Source of the DNA: Oceanospirillum beijerinckii DSM 7166
GTDB taxonomy: Bacteria > Pseudomonadota > Gammaproteobacteria > Pseudomonadales > Halomonadaceae
DNA: 64,000 nucleotides
Direction: 5' to 3'
Assembly (NCBI RefSeq): GCF_000422425.1
Contig: NZ_AULT01000022.1
Coordinates: 40,795 to 104,794, forward strand
Shown here one piece after another: positions 8,186-17,197 of this stretch. Under the pieces are notes generated by a model. It made no database searches, had not been told where the DNA came from, and worked only from the letters and a program-made list of their open reading frames with translations. Position 1 is the stretch's first letter; each line of letters opens with the position of its first letter. Position numbers and translations under genes: made by a program.

Positions 8186-8209
8186 AGCTATAAGTTTTAC
8201 CTTATAGCT
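8186..8209. promoter_or_regulatory. Candidate LysR operator upstream of pycA
   Basis: A perfect inverted repeat AGCTATAAG (8186-8194) / CTTATAGCT (8201-8209) with a 6-base spacer lies 93 bp before pycA, in the 302-bp gap shared with the divergent LysR gene. It contains the T-N11-A pattern typical of LysR sites. The rest of the gap holds AT-rich, promoter-like sequence but nothing else I can name. Confidence 0.5.
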
Positions 8210-8301
8210 AAGCCAAAAAATAACAATTTCTCCTTATCCGATCATTCTACTAGGCTAAATGGACTTTAAGGGCAAACGAGCTGAAAGCTTAGGAGAATGC
8301 C

Positions 8302-9717
8302 ATGATCAAAAAAGTTTTAATTGCCAACCGGGGGGAGATTGCGGTTCGTATCGTGCGCGCCTGCGCCGAAATGGGTATTCGTTCCGTGGCAATTTATACC
8401 GAGCCAGACCGTTACGCATTACATGTTAAGCGTGCGGATGAGGCTTACTCTCTGGGAGACGATCCTCTGGCGGGTTATCTTGATCCCCCTCGTATTGTCA
8501 ATCTGGCGCTGGAAACCGGCTGTGATGCGATTCATCCCGGCTATGGTTTTCTATCGGAAAACGCTGAATTTGCCCGTTTATGCGAACAGAAGGGAATCAC
8601 CTTTATCGGCCCTCAAGCCGACATTATTCATAAAATGGGGGATAAAACTCAGGCCCGTGATGCCATGCGCGCAGCCGGTGTCCCCATTACACCGGGTTCG
8701 GAAGGCAACCTGAGCGGCGTTGAAGAAGCCCTGACACTGGCTGATGAGATCGGTTACCCCATTATGATCAAGGCCACTTCCGGTGGCGGTGGTCGCGGGA
8801 TACGCCGCTGCGACAGCCCTCAGGAGCTGAAACTGCAGTATCCCAGGGTGATCTCTGAAGCGACCAAGGCCTTTGGTTCTGCCGAAGTCTTTATGGAAAA
8901 GTGCATCGTTAATCCGCGCCATATTGAAGTTCAGGTACTGGCAGACAGCCACGGTAATGTGGTGCATCTGTATGAAAGGGACTGTTCTATTCAGCGCCGT
9001 AACCAGAAGCTGATCGAGATCGCCCCCAGCCCCCAACTAACCCCGGAACAGCGTCAGTATATCGGCGGTCTGGCGGTTAAAGCCGCTCAGGCAGTAGGTT
9101 ATGAAAACGCTGGTACGGTGGAGCTTCTGTTCTCTGGCAATGAAGTCTACTTTATGGAGATGAATACCCGTGTTCAGGTAGAGCATACCATTACCGAGCA
9201 GATCACTGGGGTGGATATTGTGCGCGAACAGCTGCGAATCGCCTCCGGGCTGGAGTTGAGCTATCGCCAGCAGGATATCAGCTATCGCGGTTTTGCACTG
9301 CAGTTCCGTATCAATGCGGAAGACCCTAAAAATGACTTTCTGCCCAGCTTTGGCCGTATCTCCCATTATTATGCGCCAGGCGGCCCTGGGGTTCGGGTCG
9401 ATACCGCGATTTATACCGGTTATGAGATTCCTCCCTTCTACGATTCCATGTGCCTGAAATTAGTCACCTGGGCGCTGACCTGGGAGGAAGTGGTGGCTCG
9501 GGGACAGCGTGCACTGGACGATATGCGCCTGCACGGTATTAAGACCACGGCTACCTACTATCAGCAGATTTTGCAGCACCCGGATTTTCAACAGGCGAAT
9601 TTTGACACCAGTTTTGTGCCCAGCCACCCGGAGCTGATGAACTACTCAGAAAAACGTCATCCCAGCGAGATTGCTCTGGCGGTGGCCGCGGCTATCGCAG
9701 CCCATGCGGGCTGGTAA
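8302..9717 (+). CDS. pycA: Pyruvate carboxylase subunit A (biotin carboxylase)
   Basis: A 471-residue ATP-grasp biotin carboxylase: N-terminal domain (KKVLIANRGEIAVRIVRA), glycine-rich ATP loop (TSGGGGRGIRR, ~residue 160), HIEVQVL, ERDCSIQRRNQKLIE and MNTRVQVEHTITE with the bicarbonate/biotin-site residues. It carboxylates biotin on the partner subunit using ATP and bicarbonate. Length is usual for the free-standing subunit of the two-subunit pyruvate carboxylases of pseudomonads and relatives. GGAG Shine-Dalgarno. It is followed by pycB, and the pair replenishes oxaloacetate. An acetyl-CoA carboxylase AccC role is less likely because of the oadA-like neighbour. Confidence 0.93.
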   Translation: MIKKVLIANRGEIAVRIVRACAEMGIRSVAIYTEPDRYALHVKRADEAYSLGDDPLAGYLDPPRIVNLALETGCDAIHPGYGFLSENAEFARLCEQKGITFIGPQADIIHKMGDKTQARDAMRAAGVPITPGSEGNLSGVEEALTLADEIGYPIMIKATSGGGGRGIRRCDSPQELKLQYPRVISEATKAFGSAEVFMEKCIVNPRHIEVQVLADSHGNVVHLYERDCSIQRRNQKLIEIAPSPQLTPEQRQYIGGLAVKAAQAVGYENAGTVELLFSGNEVYFMEMNTRVQVEHTITEQITGVDIVREQLRIASGLELSYRQQDISYRGFALQFRINAEDPKNDFLPSFGRISHYYAPGGPGVRVDTAIYTGYEIPPFYDSMCLKLVTWALTWEEVVARGQRALDDMRLHGIKTTATYYQQILQHPDFQQANFDTSFVPSHPELMNYSEKRHPSEIALAVAAAIAAHAGW

Positions 9718-9771
9718 TCAATGACACTAGCCGCACAGACCGGCAGGTAACGGAATCAAACAGAATTCAGA

Positions 9772-9795
9772 CAATCGCACTGGCGATTGCAGGAG
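9772..9795 (+). promoter_or_regulatory. Hairpin directly upstream of the pycB ribosome-binding site
   Basis: A perfect 7-bp stem CAATCGC (9772-9778) / GCGATTG (9783-9789) with an ACTG loop ends at the base before the pycB Shine-Dalgarno (CAGGAG, 9790-9795). It may act as a processing or stability element that sets the pycA:pycB ratio. Confidence 0.5.
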
Positions 9796-9803
9796 AATAG
9801 ATC

Positions 9804-11609
9804 ATGAGTCATGGGAAAAAAGTTGAAGTCACCGATGTCATCCTGCGGGATGCCCACCAGTCCCTAATTGCAACACGGATGCGCACAGACGATATGCTGC
9901 CTATCTGCGAAAAACTGGATCAAGTGGGCTACTGGTCCCTTGAAGTCTGGGGCGGTGCGACCTTTGACGCTTGTGTGCGTTTTCTGAAAGAAGACCCCTG
10001 GGAGCGTTTACGCCAATTGCGTGCAGCATTGCCTAACACTCGTTTACAGATGCTACTACGCGGACAGAACCTGTTAGGCTATCGCCACTATGCCGATGAT
10101 GTGGTTGAGGCTTTTGTAGCAAAAGCGGCCGATAACGGTATTGATGTGTTCCGGGTGTTTGATGCCCTGAATGACGTACGCAACCTGGAAACAGCGATGG
10201 CGGCGGTCAAAAAAGCAGGTAAACATGCCCAGGGCACCATCTGCTACACCACCAGCCCGGTACATACACCAGAGTTGTTTGTAAAACAGGCCCAGGCGAT
10301 GCGCGATATGGGGGCCGACTCCATCGCCATTAAAGATATGGCGGGTTTGCTGACCCCTTATGCCACCTACGATCTGGTTGCTGCACTGAAAGCGGAACTG
10401 GATCTGCCGGTTGTGGTACACAGTCACTCTACCGCAGGTCTGGCTCCTTTATGTCAGCTGAAGGCCATTGAAGCCGGTGCAGATCGTATTGATACTGCGA
10501 TCTCCTCCTTTGCCAGCGGCACCAGCCACCCGGCTACGGAAGCCCAGGTTGCGGCCCTGAAAGATTCCGATTATGACACGGGGCTTGATCTGGAACTGCT
10601 GTCAGAGATTGCCGACTACTTCCGCGAAGTACGGAAAAAATATCACCAGTTTGAAAGTGAATTTACCCGCGAGGATGTCTCGGTACAGATCAACCAGGTA
10701 CCCGGTGGTATGATGTCCAACCTGGCCAACCAGCTGAAAGAGCAGAATGCACTGGATAAGATCCGCGATGTGTTCGCCGAGATTCCACGGGCACGGAAAG
10801 ACCTGGGTTATCCGCCACTGGTCACACCAACCTCTCAGATTGTCGGCACCCAGGCCGTGTATAATGTTTTAGCCGGTGAGCGCTATAAAACCATCACCAA
10901 CGAGGTCAAACGCTACCTGCAAGGGGGCTATGGTGCCGCACCGGCTGAAGTGGACAGCCAGCTGCAGAAAAAAGCGATTGGTAATGAGAATGTTGATGTG
11001 GGTCGCCCTGCGGATCTGCTGCAGCCGGAGCTGAATAAGCTGCGTGCTGACATTGGTGATCTGGCGCTATCGGAAGAGGATGTACTTACCTATGCCATGT
11101 TCCCGGACCTGGGGCGCGAGTTCCTGCAACAACGCGCTGACGGCAGCCTGAAGCCTGAAGAGCTGCTACCAGTCGATAGCGGTCAGGGTAGCAAACTGGG
11201 ACAAACCAGGGCATCAGAATTTAAAATTGATGTCCACGGCGAGACCTACGAGATTGCCGTGACCGGTATTGGTGATCACGGTGCGGGCAAACGGAAAATC
11301 TATCTGTCAATGGACGGTATGCCGGAAGAGGTGATTTTCGAGCCGCTCAACGAGTTTGTCTCAGAAGGTGGTAACAGCCGTAAGCGGGCCAGTGAGCCGG
11401 GCCATATTACTACGGCCATGCCAGGTAATGTGGTTGAGGTGCTGGTGAAAGAAGGCGATAGTGTTGAAGCCGGACAGTCGGTACTGGTCGCTGAAGCGAT
11501 GAAGATGGAAACTGAAATTCATACCAGCATTGCTGGCACTGTACAGGCTATTCATGTTACTAAGGGTGACCGTGTAACTCCGGGTGAAGTTTTAATGGAA
11601 ATAGGCTAA
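9804..11609 (+). CDS. pycB: Pyruvate carboxylase subunit B (carboxyltransferase and biotin carrier; OadA-like)
   Basis: A 601-residue protein with a TIM-barrel carboxyltransferase domain (~5-270; DVILRDAHQSLIATRM and the HSHSTAGLA metal site), a PYC/OadA conserved domain (~290-480) and a C-terminal biotinyl domain (~530-601) with the AMKMET motif, biotinylated at Lys ~566. It transfers CO2 from carboxybiotin to pyruvate. Oxaloacetate decarboxylase alpha subunits have the same layout, but there are no oadB/oadG membrane subunits here and the biotin carboxylase pycA is next door, so anaplerotic pyruvate carboxylase is favoured. Operon with pycA (86-bp gap). Confidence 0.93.
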   Translation: MSHGKKVEVTDVILRDAHQSLIATRMRTDDMLPICEKLDQVGYWSLEVWGGATFDACVRFLKEDPWERLRQLRAALPNTRLQMLLRGQNLLGYRHYADDVVEAFVAKAADNGIDVFRVFDALNDVRNLETAMAAVKKAGKHAQGTICYTTSPVHTPELFVKQAQAMRDMGADSIAIKDMAGLLTPYATYDLVAALKAELDLPVVVHSHSTAGLAPLCQLKAIEAGADRIDTAISSFASGTSHPATEAQVAALKDSDYDTGLDLELLSEIADYFREVRKKYHQFESEFTREDVSVQINQVPGGMMSNLANQLKEQNALDKIRDVFAEIPRARKDLGYPPLVTPTSQIVGTQAVYNVLAGERYKTITNEVKRYLQGGYGAAPAEVDSQLQKKAIGNENVDVGRPADLLQPELNKLRADIGDLALSEEDVLTYAMFPDLGREFLQQRADGSLKPEELLPVDSGQGSKLGQTRASEFKIDVHGETYEIAVTGIGDHGAGKRKIYLSMDGMPEEVIFEPLNEFVSEGGNSRKRASEPGHITTAMPGNVVEVLVKEGDSVEAGQSVLVAEAMKMETEIHTSIAGTVQAIHVTKGDRVTPGEVLMEIG

Positions 11610-11695
11610 GTACCCGTTTCTGATCGCAGCCTGTCAAAACGGTGGCGGGCTGCAATTTACCCCCCCCTTTAGCAATTTGTATTAGAGAGTAAGCA

Positions 11696-12352
11696 GTGGA
11701 CAGAATCGTCAAAGGCGTATTGAATTTTCGCCAAAATGTATACCCCCAGCATAAAGACCTGTTTGGTACACTGGCCACTGGGCAGAGCCCCGATGTATTA
11801 TTTATCACCTGTTCCGACTCCCGTATTGATCCGAATCTGTTAACAGGCTCTGATCCGGGTGATCTGTTTATCTGCCGTAATGCCGGTAACATTATCCCTC
11901 CCCACAGCAACGAGACAGGTGGCATGACAGCCTCTATTGAGTATGCTGTCGCTGTACTGGGTGTACGTCATATTATTATCTGCGGCCATACCGATTGTGG
12001 CGCCATCAAGGGGGCTCTGGACCCGGATAATCTGAAGGGACTTCCCCATGTCAAAGAATGGCTGGGCCACTGCCGCTCTGCAATGGAGATTGTGCGTGAA
12101 CGCCATACTATTCCCCTTGATCAGGGCGTTCCTCATGAATTGCTTAATGAAGCCATTGAAGAAAATGTGCTGCAACAGGTTCAGCATATTCGTACCCATC
12201 CTGCTGTTGCTGCCAAGATAGCCACGGGTAAAGTGCAGATTCATGGCTGGATCTACAATATTAAGACAGGTGGTATTCGTTGCTGCCAGCAGAACGATAC
12301 CCTGTTCAGTAACTTTGATGATCAGTACGCAGATATAATTGAACAACTGTAA
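11696..12352 (+). CDS. Beta-class carbonic anhydrase (GTG start)
   Basis: A 218-residue cytoplasmic zinc enzyme that interconverts CO2 and bicarbonate. Zinc ligands and the catalytic dyad are visible: CSDSRI (Cys ~40, Asp ~42, Arg ~44) and HTDCGAI (His ~98, Cys ~101). The start is GTG at 11696; no upstream ATG fits. It lies 86 bp after pycB on the same strand with no clear terminator between, so it is probably co-transcribed and supplies the bicarbonate used by pyruvate carboxylase. The link is inference; the family is certain. Confidence 0.94.
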   Translation: MDRIVKGVLNFRQNVYPQHKDLFGTLATGQSPDVLFITCSDSRIDPNLLTGSDPGDLFICRNAGNIIPPHSNETGGMTASIEYAVAVLGVRHIIICGHTDCGAIKGALDPDNLKGLPHVKEWLGHCRSAMEIVRERHTIPLDQGVPHELLNEAIEENVLQQVQHIRTHPAVAAKIATGKVQIHGWIYNIKTGGIRCCQQNDTLFSNFDDQYADIIEQL

Positions 12353-12429
12353 TTCGGCTGGTCGCGTCTAAGATAAGGTTTGCTGAAAGTATTAATAGGT
12401 AACCGTTATTTTTAGCGGAAAGATCCGAA

Positions 12430-12469
12430 CATCAAGCTCCTCTGACCAAAACAGTCGAGGGGCTTGATG
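12430..12469. terminator. Imperfect hairpin between convergent carbonic anhydrase and response-regulator genes
   Basis: CATCAAGC (12430-12437) pairs with GCTTGATG (12462-12469), extended inward by CCTC/GAGG and GAC/GTC with one mismatch and one bulge. No T-run follows on either strand, so it is at best a weak bidirectional terminator. Confidence 0.4.
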
Positions 12470-12482
12470 CTCCAGCAGCAAC

Positions 12483-13124
12483 TTAATCAAGAGAAGAGAT
12501 AAGCCCCAGGCTCAGTGCAATATGGATCAACTCAGGAAGTGACCCTGCCTCCATTTTGGCCATCATATGGGCTCTATGTCCCTCAACCGTTTTCTTGTTG
12601 ATGCCCAGCTCATCAGCCATTTCCTGGTTTGATAAACCTTTGACCACCAGCTCAAATACCTGACGTTCACGCTTGGTCAGGCTGTCGTAGTGAGCTTGTT
12701 TGCCGGACAGTTCCTGCTGCTTGATACGCCGCTTAGCATCTTTATCTAAGGCGGCCTGGACATAGTCAATCAGGGTTTGATCATCAAAGGGCTTTTCAAT
12801 AAAGGTGACAGCCCCTTGGGTCATGGCAGTCACTGCCATATCAATATTACCGTGGGCCGATATCATAATCACAGGCAAGTCAATGTGATGATCTGCCAAC
12901 TTTTTTTGTGCACTGATACCACTCATTCCCGGCATGCGCACATCCATAACAATACAACCCGCTGCATCCTTGGGGTATTGCTCGAAAAAAGCCATCGCGG
13001 TGTCATAACAGCTCACCTGCAGTCCAACAGATTCCAGCAGCCACTTTAAAGACTCCCGAACATCCTGGTCATCATCAACCACATAGATAGTCTGGGAGTT
13101 ACTGGTCAACACATTTTCACTCAT
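12483..13124 (-). CDS. FixJ/TodT-type response regulator (REC + LuxR HTH)
   Basis: A 213-residue regulator. The receiver domain (~10-125) has the acidic pocket VVDDD, phospho-acceptor Asp-61 in CIVMDVRMPG and Lys-111 in FIEKPF. A linker leads to a LuxR-type HTH (~145-205; LTKRERQVFELVVKGLSNQE). Its start codon overlaps the stop of the upstream kinase (ATGA at 13121-13124), so the two are translationally coupled. Neighbouring acyl-CoA ligase genes suggest that the pair may control acid or fatty-acid use, but no target can be read from the sequence. Confidence 0.93.
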   Translation of the reverse strand: MSENVLTSNSQTIYVVDDDQDVRESLKWLLESVGLQVSCYDTAMAFFEQYPKDAAGCIVMDVRMPGMSGISAQKKLADHHIDLPVIMISAHGNIDMAVTAMTQGAVTFIEKPFDDQTLIDYVQAALDKDAKRRIKQQELSGKQAHYDSLTKRERQVFELVVKGLSNQEMADELGINKKTVEGHRAHMMAKMEAGSLPELIHIALSLGLISSLD

Positions 13125-14725
13125 CTATCTCTATCTTCTCTTACATGCTTCAAGGTAAAGCTGAAACACGCTCCACCTGTTAATCGGTTTTCAGCCCAAA
13201 GCTGTCCGCCATGACTCTCAACCAATGAGTGGCTAATCGCCAGGCCCATACCCAATCCCTTAGGCTTAGTTGTAAAAAACTGCTCAAACAGTCTGTCCTG
13301 AACGTCTTCTGCGATACCTTCACCTTCATCTGAGACTGAGATCTGTACCTGTCCCTCGTTATCTAAACAAGCACTGACCTCTACCTCAGGCCAAACCGCA
13401 TCCTTGTTATCTGACTCACTTATGGTACCAGAGGCCTCTATCCCATTAATCATTAGATTAAGCAGGATCTGCTCCAGCTGAATTCTGTCCGCATACACAC
13501 ACAGGGAGGTATCCTTAACCCGGTTGACGACCCTGACTTGATGCTTTTCAGCTTTCGCGGCACAAAATTCTATCAGATCAGGAACCACATCACTAAGACG
13601 TATCAACTCTCTGTGTGGTTCCTGTTTACGGGTAAAGTTCATAATACGATGAATCAAGCTGCCTGCTCTCATCGCCGTATCAGACACTTTTTTGAGTGGA
13701 AAAGCCAATTCCGACCAGGCGATCTGATCCTGATTACCAAATCGACGCTGTATTCCACTGACATAATTAACAATGGCCGTCAGTGGCTGGTTCAGTTCAT
13801 GGGCTAAACCTGAAGCCAGCTCCCCCACCGCGACCAGACGTGAGGCATGATTAATCTCATCCTGATAACGTTTCAGTTCCGCTTGCACCTGTTTTGTTTC
13901 ACTCAGATCCCGGGCCACTAAAGAAAAGTATTCTAACTGCCCATGAAAAGAGTAGTGGGCTAATAGCTCCAATAAAACCGGTATCGCTTCTTGCCGCCCT
14001 CCCTGCATATTCAGCTCGGCGCACCAGGGTTTACCTTCTTTTACAGCAGGTAAACCTTGTTCGCTGAGTACATCAAAGCTTTCTTTAGTTAACAGATTGG
14101 CCAAATTAAGCTGATCGTTTTTGATCTGATGCAGCAACAGGGTATTTTGCGCGGCTTCATTCAGATGCGAAACCTTCAGATCAGGAGTGATAAAAGTAAC
14201 CAGATCACTGGTTCTTTCCAGGACACGTGCAAGCCGTTGATTGGCCTGCTCTGTTTCAATTCGATGACTGGCATCCCGGGAGACGACGAGAATCTCTTTT
14301 AGCTCACCGGTATCCTGATCCCTGATACTCCGGCTGGTACTTTCCAGCCAGGTGTACTGGCCATCTTTTCTGCGAAAGCGATAGGTATGGGTATACAAGC
14401 CCCGTTCATAACTGACCGTCGGACTTCTGCGTTTGAAATCCTCAACATCATCCGGGTGATAAAGCTCATAGGCGGATAAACCGATAATTTCATCCACCTC
14501 ATAACCCAACAGGTGAGTGACTGCAGGTGACGCATAGATAAAGCGCCAGTCTTCGGGGGTATGCCGGGAGATCATATCGGTGGACTGCTCTGCCATCTCG
14601 GCCAGCAATCTGTTTCTCTCAGCATCTCGTGTTAGATCAGAGGGCTGAACGAGATGTGAGAAAGGCTCTGTCATATCACACTGAGAGTCTGTAGGGTTAC
14701 TGATCGTATATTGACTAAGCAGCAT
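13121..14725 (-). CDS. PAS-domain sensor histidine kinase (FixL/TodS-like, soluble)
   Basis: A 534-residue kinase without clear membrane segments. A PAS domain (~50-160; FIYASPAVTHLLGYEVDEI, then FRRKDGQYTWLES) is followed by a second PAS-like segment (~165-285), a HisKA dimerisation domain (GLAHELNQPL, His ~309) and a HATPase (~400-530; DEGEGI, GLGMGLAISHSLVESHGG). The HxLNQPL variant is typical of FixL/DctB-type kinases. Overlaps the response-regulator gene by 4 bases. The frame opens at an ATG at 14725; a second ATG at residue 18 is possible. Signal unknown; a PAS-bound cofactor cannot be judged here. Confidence 0.9.
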   Translation of the reverse strand: MLLSQYTISNPTDSQCDMTEPFSHLVQPSDLTRDAERNRLLAEMAEQSTDMISRHTPEDWRFIYASPAVTHLLGYEVDEIIGLSAYELYHPDDVEDFKRRSPTVSYERGLYTHTYRFRRKDGQYTWLESTSRSIRDQDTGELKEILVVSRDASHRIETEQANQRLARVLERTSDLVTFITPDLKVSHLNEAAQNTLLLHQIKNDQLNLANLLTKESFDVLSEQGLPAVKEGKPWCAELNMQGGRQEAIPVLLELLAHYSFHGQLEYFSLVARDLSETKQVQAELKRYQDEINHASRLVAVGELASGLAHELNQPLTAIVNYVSGIQRRFGNQDQIAWSELAFPLKKVSDTAMRAGSLIHRIMNFTRKQEPHRELIRLSDVVPDLIEFCAAKAEKHQVRVVNRVKDTSLCVYADRIQLEQILLNLMINGIEASGTISESDNKDAVWPEVEVSACLDNEGQVQISVSDEGEGIAEDVQDRLFEQFFTTKPKGLGMGLAISHSLVESHGGQLWAENRLTGGACFSFTLKHVREDRDR

Positions 14726-14758
14726 CTTACCTTACCTCTTCAATGTGCTCAATTGAAG

Positions 14759-14789
14759 GCAGGTTATCGCTCGATAAACGATAACCTGC
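14759..14789. promoter_or_regulatory. Perfect 11-bp inverted repeat between acyl-CoA ligase and kinase genes
   Basis: GCAGGTTATCG (14759-14769) and CGATAACCTGC (14779-14789) flank a 9-base loop. It lies in the 75-bp gap after the ligase stop and before the kinase start, both on the minus strand. There is no T-run, so it may be an operator, an RNA-processing hairpin or a Rho-type stop. Confidence 0.5.
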
Positions 14790-14800
14790 TGACAGTTTGA

Positions 14801-16438
14801 TCAATCCAGCGCTTTGACCTTATCCCTTAAGGCAAACTTTTGGATCTTCCCGGTCGATGTTTTGGGCAAGATATCAAAGAGCACTTTCTTAGGGCACTTG
14901 AAGTGGGCCAGATGTTCACGGCAGAAATCGATAATGTCCTGCTCAGAGGCATCCATACCCTCTTTTAATGTGACAACTGCGCAGGGCACTTCACCCCAGA
15001 ACTCATCTGGTCGGGCCACAACAGCCGCCTCCAGTACAGCGGGGTGACGGAAAAGAGCATCTTCCACTTCGATTGTCGAGATGTTTTCCCCTCCCGAAAT
15101 AATGACATCCTTGAAGCGGTCCTTAATTTCGATATAACCATCAGGGTGTCTTACCGCGATATCCCCAGTGTGAAACCAGCCATCTTTAAAGGCTTCATCC
15201 GTTGCCGTAGGATTGGTCAGATAGCCTTTCATAATGCTGTTACTGCGGATCAAGACCTCGCCCTGAGCCTCACCATCCATAGGAACCGCCTGCCCTGTGG
15301 CCATATCCGCAACCATCAGGTCTGCCACCCCCGGCGCTCTGACACCCTGGCGAGCCATTTTTTTCGCTTTATCCGGTAAAGGGAGCTGCTGCCACTCTGG
15401 CTGAGGATCACAAAAAACGCTGGGACCATAGGTTTCTGTCAGGCCATAAGCATGGACCACCTGAATACCCAGATTTTCCATACCTTCGATCACACTGGCA
15501 GGTGGTGCCGCGCCTCCTGTGGTCACAGTAACAGAATGGTTCGCCTTGATACGCTGATGCTCTGGCGCATTAATCATCATATTCAGCACAACCGGAGCAC
15601 CGCAAAAATGGGTGGCCTTATGGCGATCGATGGCGGTAAAAATTTGATCCGCACGGACATGACGTAAACAAACGTGCGTACCCGCCACTGCGGTCACAGC
15701 CCAGGGATAACACCAGCCATTGCAGTGGAACATGGGCAAGGTCCACAGATAAACCGCATGCTGCGGCAATTGCTGCCCCATGATATTGCTGACGGCATTC
15801 AGGTAAGCTCCACGGTGGTGATAAACCACTCCCTTGGGATTACCTGTGGTCCCCGAGGTGTAATTGAGCGTAATAGCCTGCCATTCGTCTTCCGGCAGCT
15901 GCCAGCTGAAGCCTGAGTCGCCCCTTGCCAGCAAAGCTTCGTAGCTCATTTCACCCAGCAGATCACCCGTGACATAAATATCATCAACATCAATCACCTG
16001 AGGTTTATGCTGACATAACGCCAATGCCTCAGCGACGGTGGAGGCAAACTCCTTATCGGTAAACAAGACCTTTGCCTGACTATGGTCCAGCATAAACGCG
16101 ATGGTTTCAGCATCAAGCCGGGTATTCTGCGCATTGAGCACCGCACCCAACATAGGCACGGCAAAATGCAGCTCCAGCATTTCCGGTATATTTGGCAAAA
16201 TCGCCGCTACCGTATCATGAGTGCCTACCCCCAGCTGACTGAGCGCCGATGCTAACCGGATACAGCGCTGATAGGTCTCTTTCCAACTCCGTGTGACATC
16301 GTTATAGATGATCGCCGTGCGCTCTGGATAAACCATGGCGGTACGGCGGATAAAATCAACGGGAGTCAGAGGAATATGATTAGCTTCATTCCTGTCCAGG
16401 CCTTGTGTATATGGGCTGTTATTTTTGTTATCTGTCAT
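14801..16438 (-). CDS. AMP-forming acyl-CoA ligase (AAE1/DmdB-like)
   Basis: Start set at the ATG at 16438 (MTDNKNNS), which has AGGGGAAG upstream; the frame runs on to 16462. The ~545-residue adenylate-forming enzyme has the P-loop NYTSGTTGNPKG (~195), AYGLTETYG, the DGWFHTGD hinge region, KDRFKDVIISGGENIS and the C-terminal catalytic lysine in PKTSTGKIQK. It activates a carboxylic acid to its CoA ester with ATP. KDVIISGGENIS is shared by the medium-chain/methylmercaptopropionate (DmdB) and plant AAE1 branch; substrate cannot be decided. It is downstream of a MaoC hydratase on the same strand and next to malonyl-CoA decarboxylase, a fatty-acid context. Confidence 0.88.
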   Translation of the reverse strand: MTDNKNNSPYTQGLDRNEANHIPLTPVDFIRRTAMVYPERTAIIYNDVTRSWKETYQRCIRLASALSQLGVGTHDTVAAILPNIPEMLELHFAVPMLGAVLNAQNTRLDAETIAFMLDHSQAKVLFTDKEFASTVAEALALCQHKPQVIDVDDIYVTGDLLGEMSYEALLARGDSGFSWQLPEDEWQAITLNYTSGTTGNPKGVVYHHRGAYLNAVSNIMGQQLPQHAVYLWTLPMFHCNGWCYPWAVTAVAGTHVCLRHVRADQIFTAIDRHKATHFCGAPVVLNMMINAPEHQRIKANHSVTVTTGGAAPPASVIEGMENLGIQVVHAYGLTETYGPSVFCDPQPEWQQLPLPDKAKKMARQGVRAPGVADLMVADMATGQAVPMDGEAQGEVLIRSNSIMKGYLTNPTATDEAFKDGWFHTGDIAVRHPDGYIEIKDRFKDVIISGGENISTIEVEDALFRHPAVLEAAVVARPDEFWGEVPCAVVTLKEGMDASEQDIIDFCREHLAHFKCPKKVLFDILPKTSTGKIQKFALRDKVKALD

Positions 16439-16537
16439 GATTACTTCCCCTGATAACAGCAAATCACTCTTCCTGCTCTTATCTTAGAAACTGCTGACTG
16501 AACGCCTGCATTAATTAACATGGTGATTTCCAAACCT

Positions 16538-16566
16538 GATGATGCGCCCCCAAATTGCGCATCATC
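16538..16566. other. Perfect 10-bp inverted repeat in the MaoC-ligase gap
   Basis: GATGATGCGC (16538-16547) and GCGCATCATC (16557-16566) with a 9-base loop in the 241-bp gap between the MaoC gene and the ligase. No T-run follows. Possible attenuating or processing hairpin. Confidence 0.45.
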
Positions 16567-16679
16567 ATGGAAAACCATCCCTCTCTCATAAGAGATAGTC
16601 TCAAGTGCGAGCAACTAAAACAAGGGTTTACCCTTGAAAAACCTCACTCAAAACTTAATCAATAGAGGTAATCTGCTGA

Positions 16680-17129
16680 TTACTGGACAGGTTTTCGGTC
16701 AACCATATTGGTCGCAAAGCCTTCAGCAACGACTTTATTGTTGACCCGACAGATGGTTTCCAGACGAACGCGGCGACGCTCTTCATTAATTTCCACAACG
16801 GTCGCTGTTGCCACAACAGTATCACCGATATGAACAGGAGCTTTAAAAGAAAGCTGCTGATCGATATAAATTGCCCCAGGCCCTGAAAGCCTTGTACCCA
16901 GCACCGCTGAGATCAAACCAGCACTGAACATACCGTGGACAATTCTCTGCTCGAACATGGTCTGTTCAGCGTACTCAGCATTGATATGAACAGGGTTATC
17001 ATCACCTGTAATACCCGCAAAAAGCACCACATCAGCCTCGGTAATCGTCTTGGCATAGCTGGCCTTCATACCCTCCTTAAGATCTTCCAGATATAGACCA
17101 TGCAGTTCAGTCATCATCTCTTGTGACAT
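16680..17129 (-). CDS. MaoC-like (R)-specific enoyl-CoA hydratase (PhaJ-like)
   Basis: Start at the ATG at 17129, which has AGGAG seven bases upstream; the longer frame to 17189 lacks a ribosome site. The 149-residue single hot-dog domain carries the hydratase-2 motif: FAGITGDDNPVHIN with Asp and His (~43-50) and the HGMFSAGLISAVLG overhang. Enzymes of this type hydrate trans-2-enoyl-CoA to (R)-3-hydroxyacyl-CoA, often feeding polyhydroxyalkanoate synthesis. It is upstream of an acyl-CoA ligase and divergent from malonyl-CoA decarboxylase. The true acyl chain length is unknown. Confidence 0.88.
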   Translation of the reverse strand: MSQEMMTELHGLYLEDLKEGMKASYAKTITEADVVLFAGITGDDNPVHINAEYAEQTMFEQRIVHGMFSAGLISAVLGTRLSGPGAIYIDQQLSFKAPVHIGDTVVATATVVEINEERRRVRLETICRVNNKVVAEGFATNMVDRKPVQ

Positions 17130-17197
17130 TGTCTTCTCCTGACATTTTTGTTGATAGAAACAATAGTATTTGCCAAAGACTACACACAAACCCTCTT

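Noticed and set aside
9804..11609. Oxaloacetate decarboxylase (Na+ pump) alpha subunit
   Set aside because: OadA has the same domain order, but no oadB or oadG genes are present and a biotin carboxylase precedes it, so two-subunit pyruvate carboxylase is preferred.
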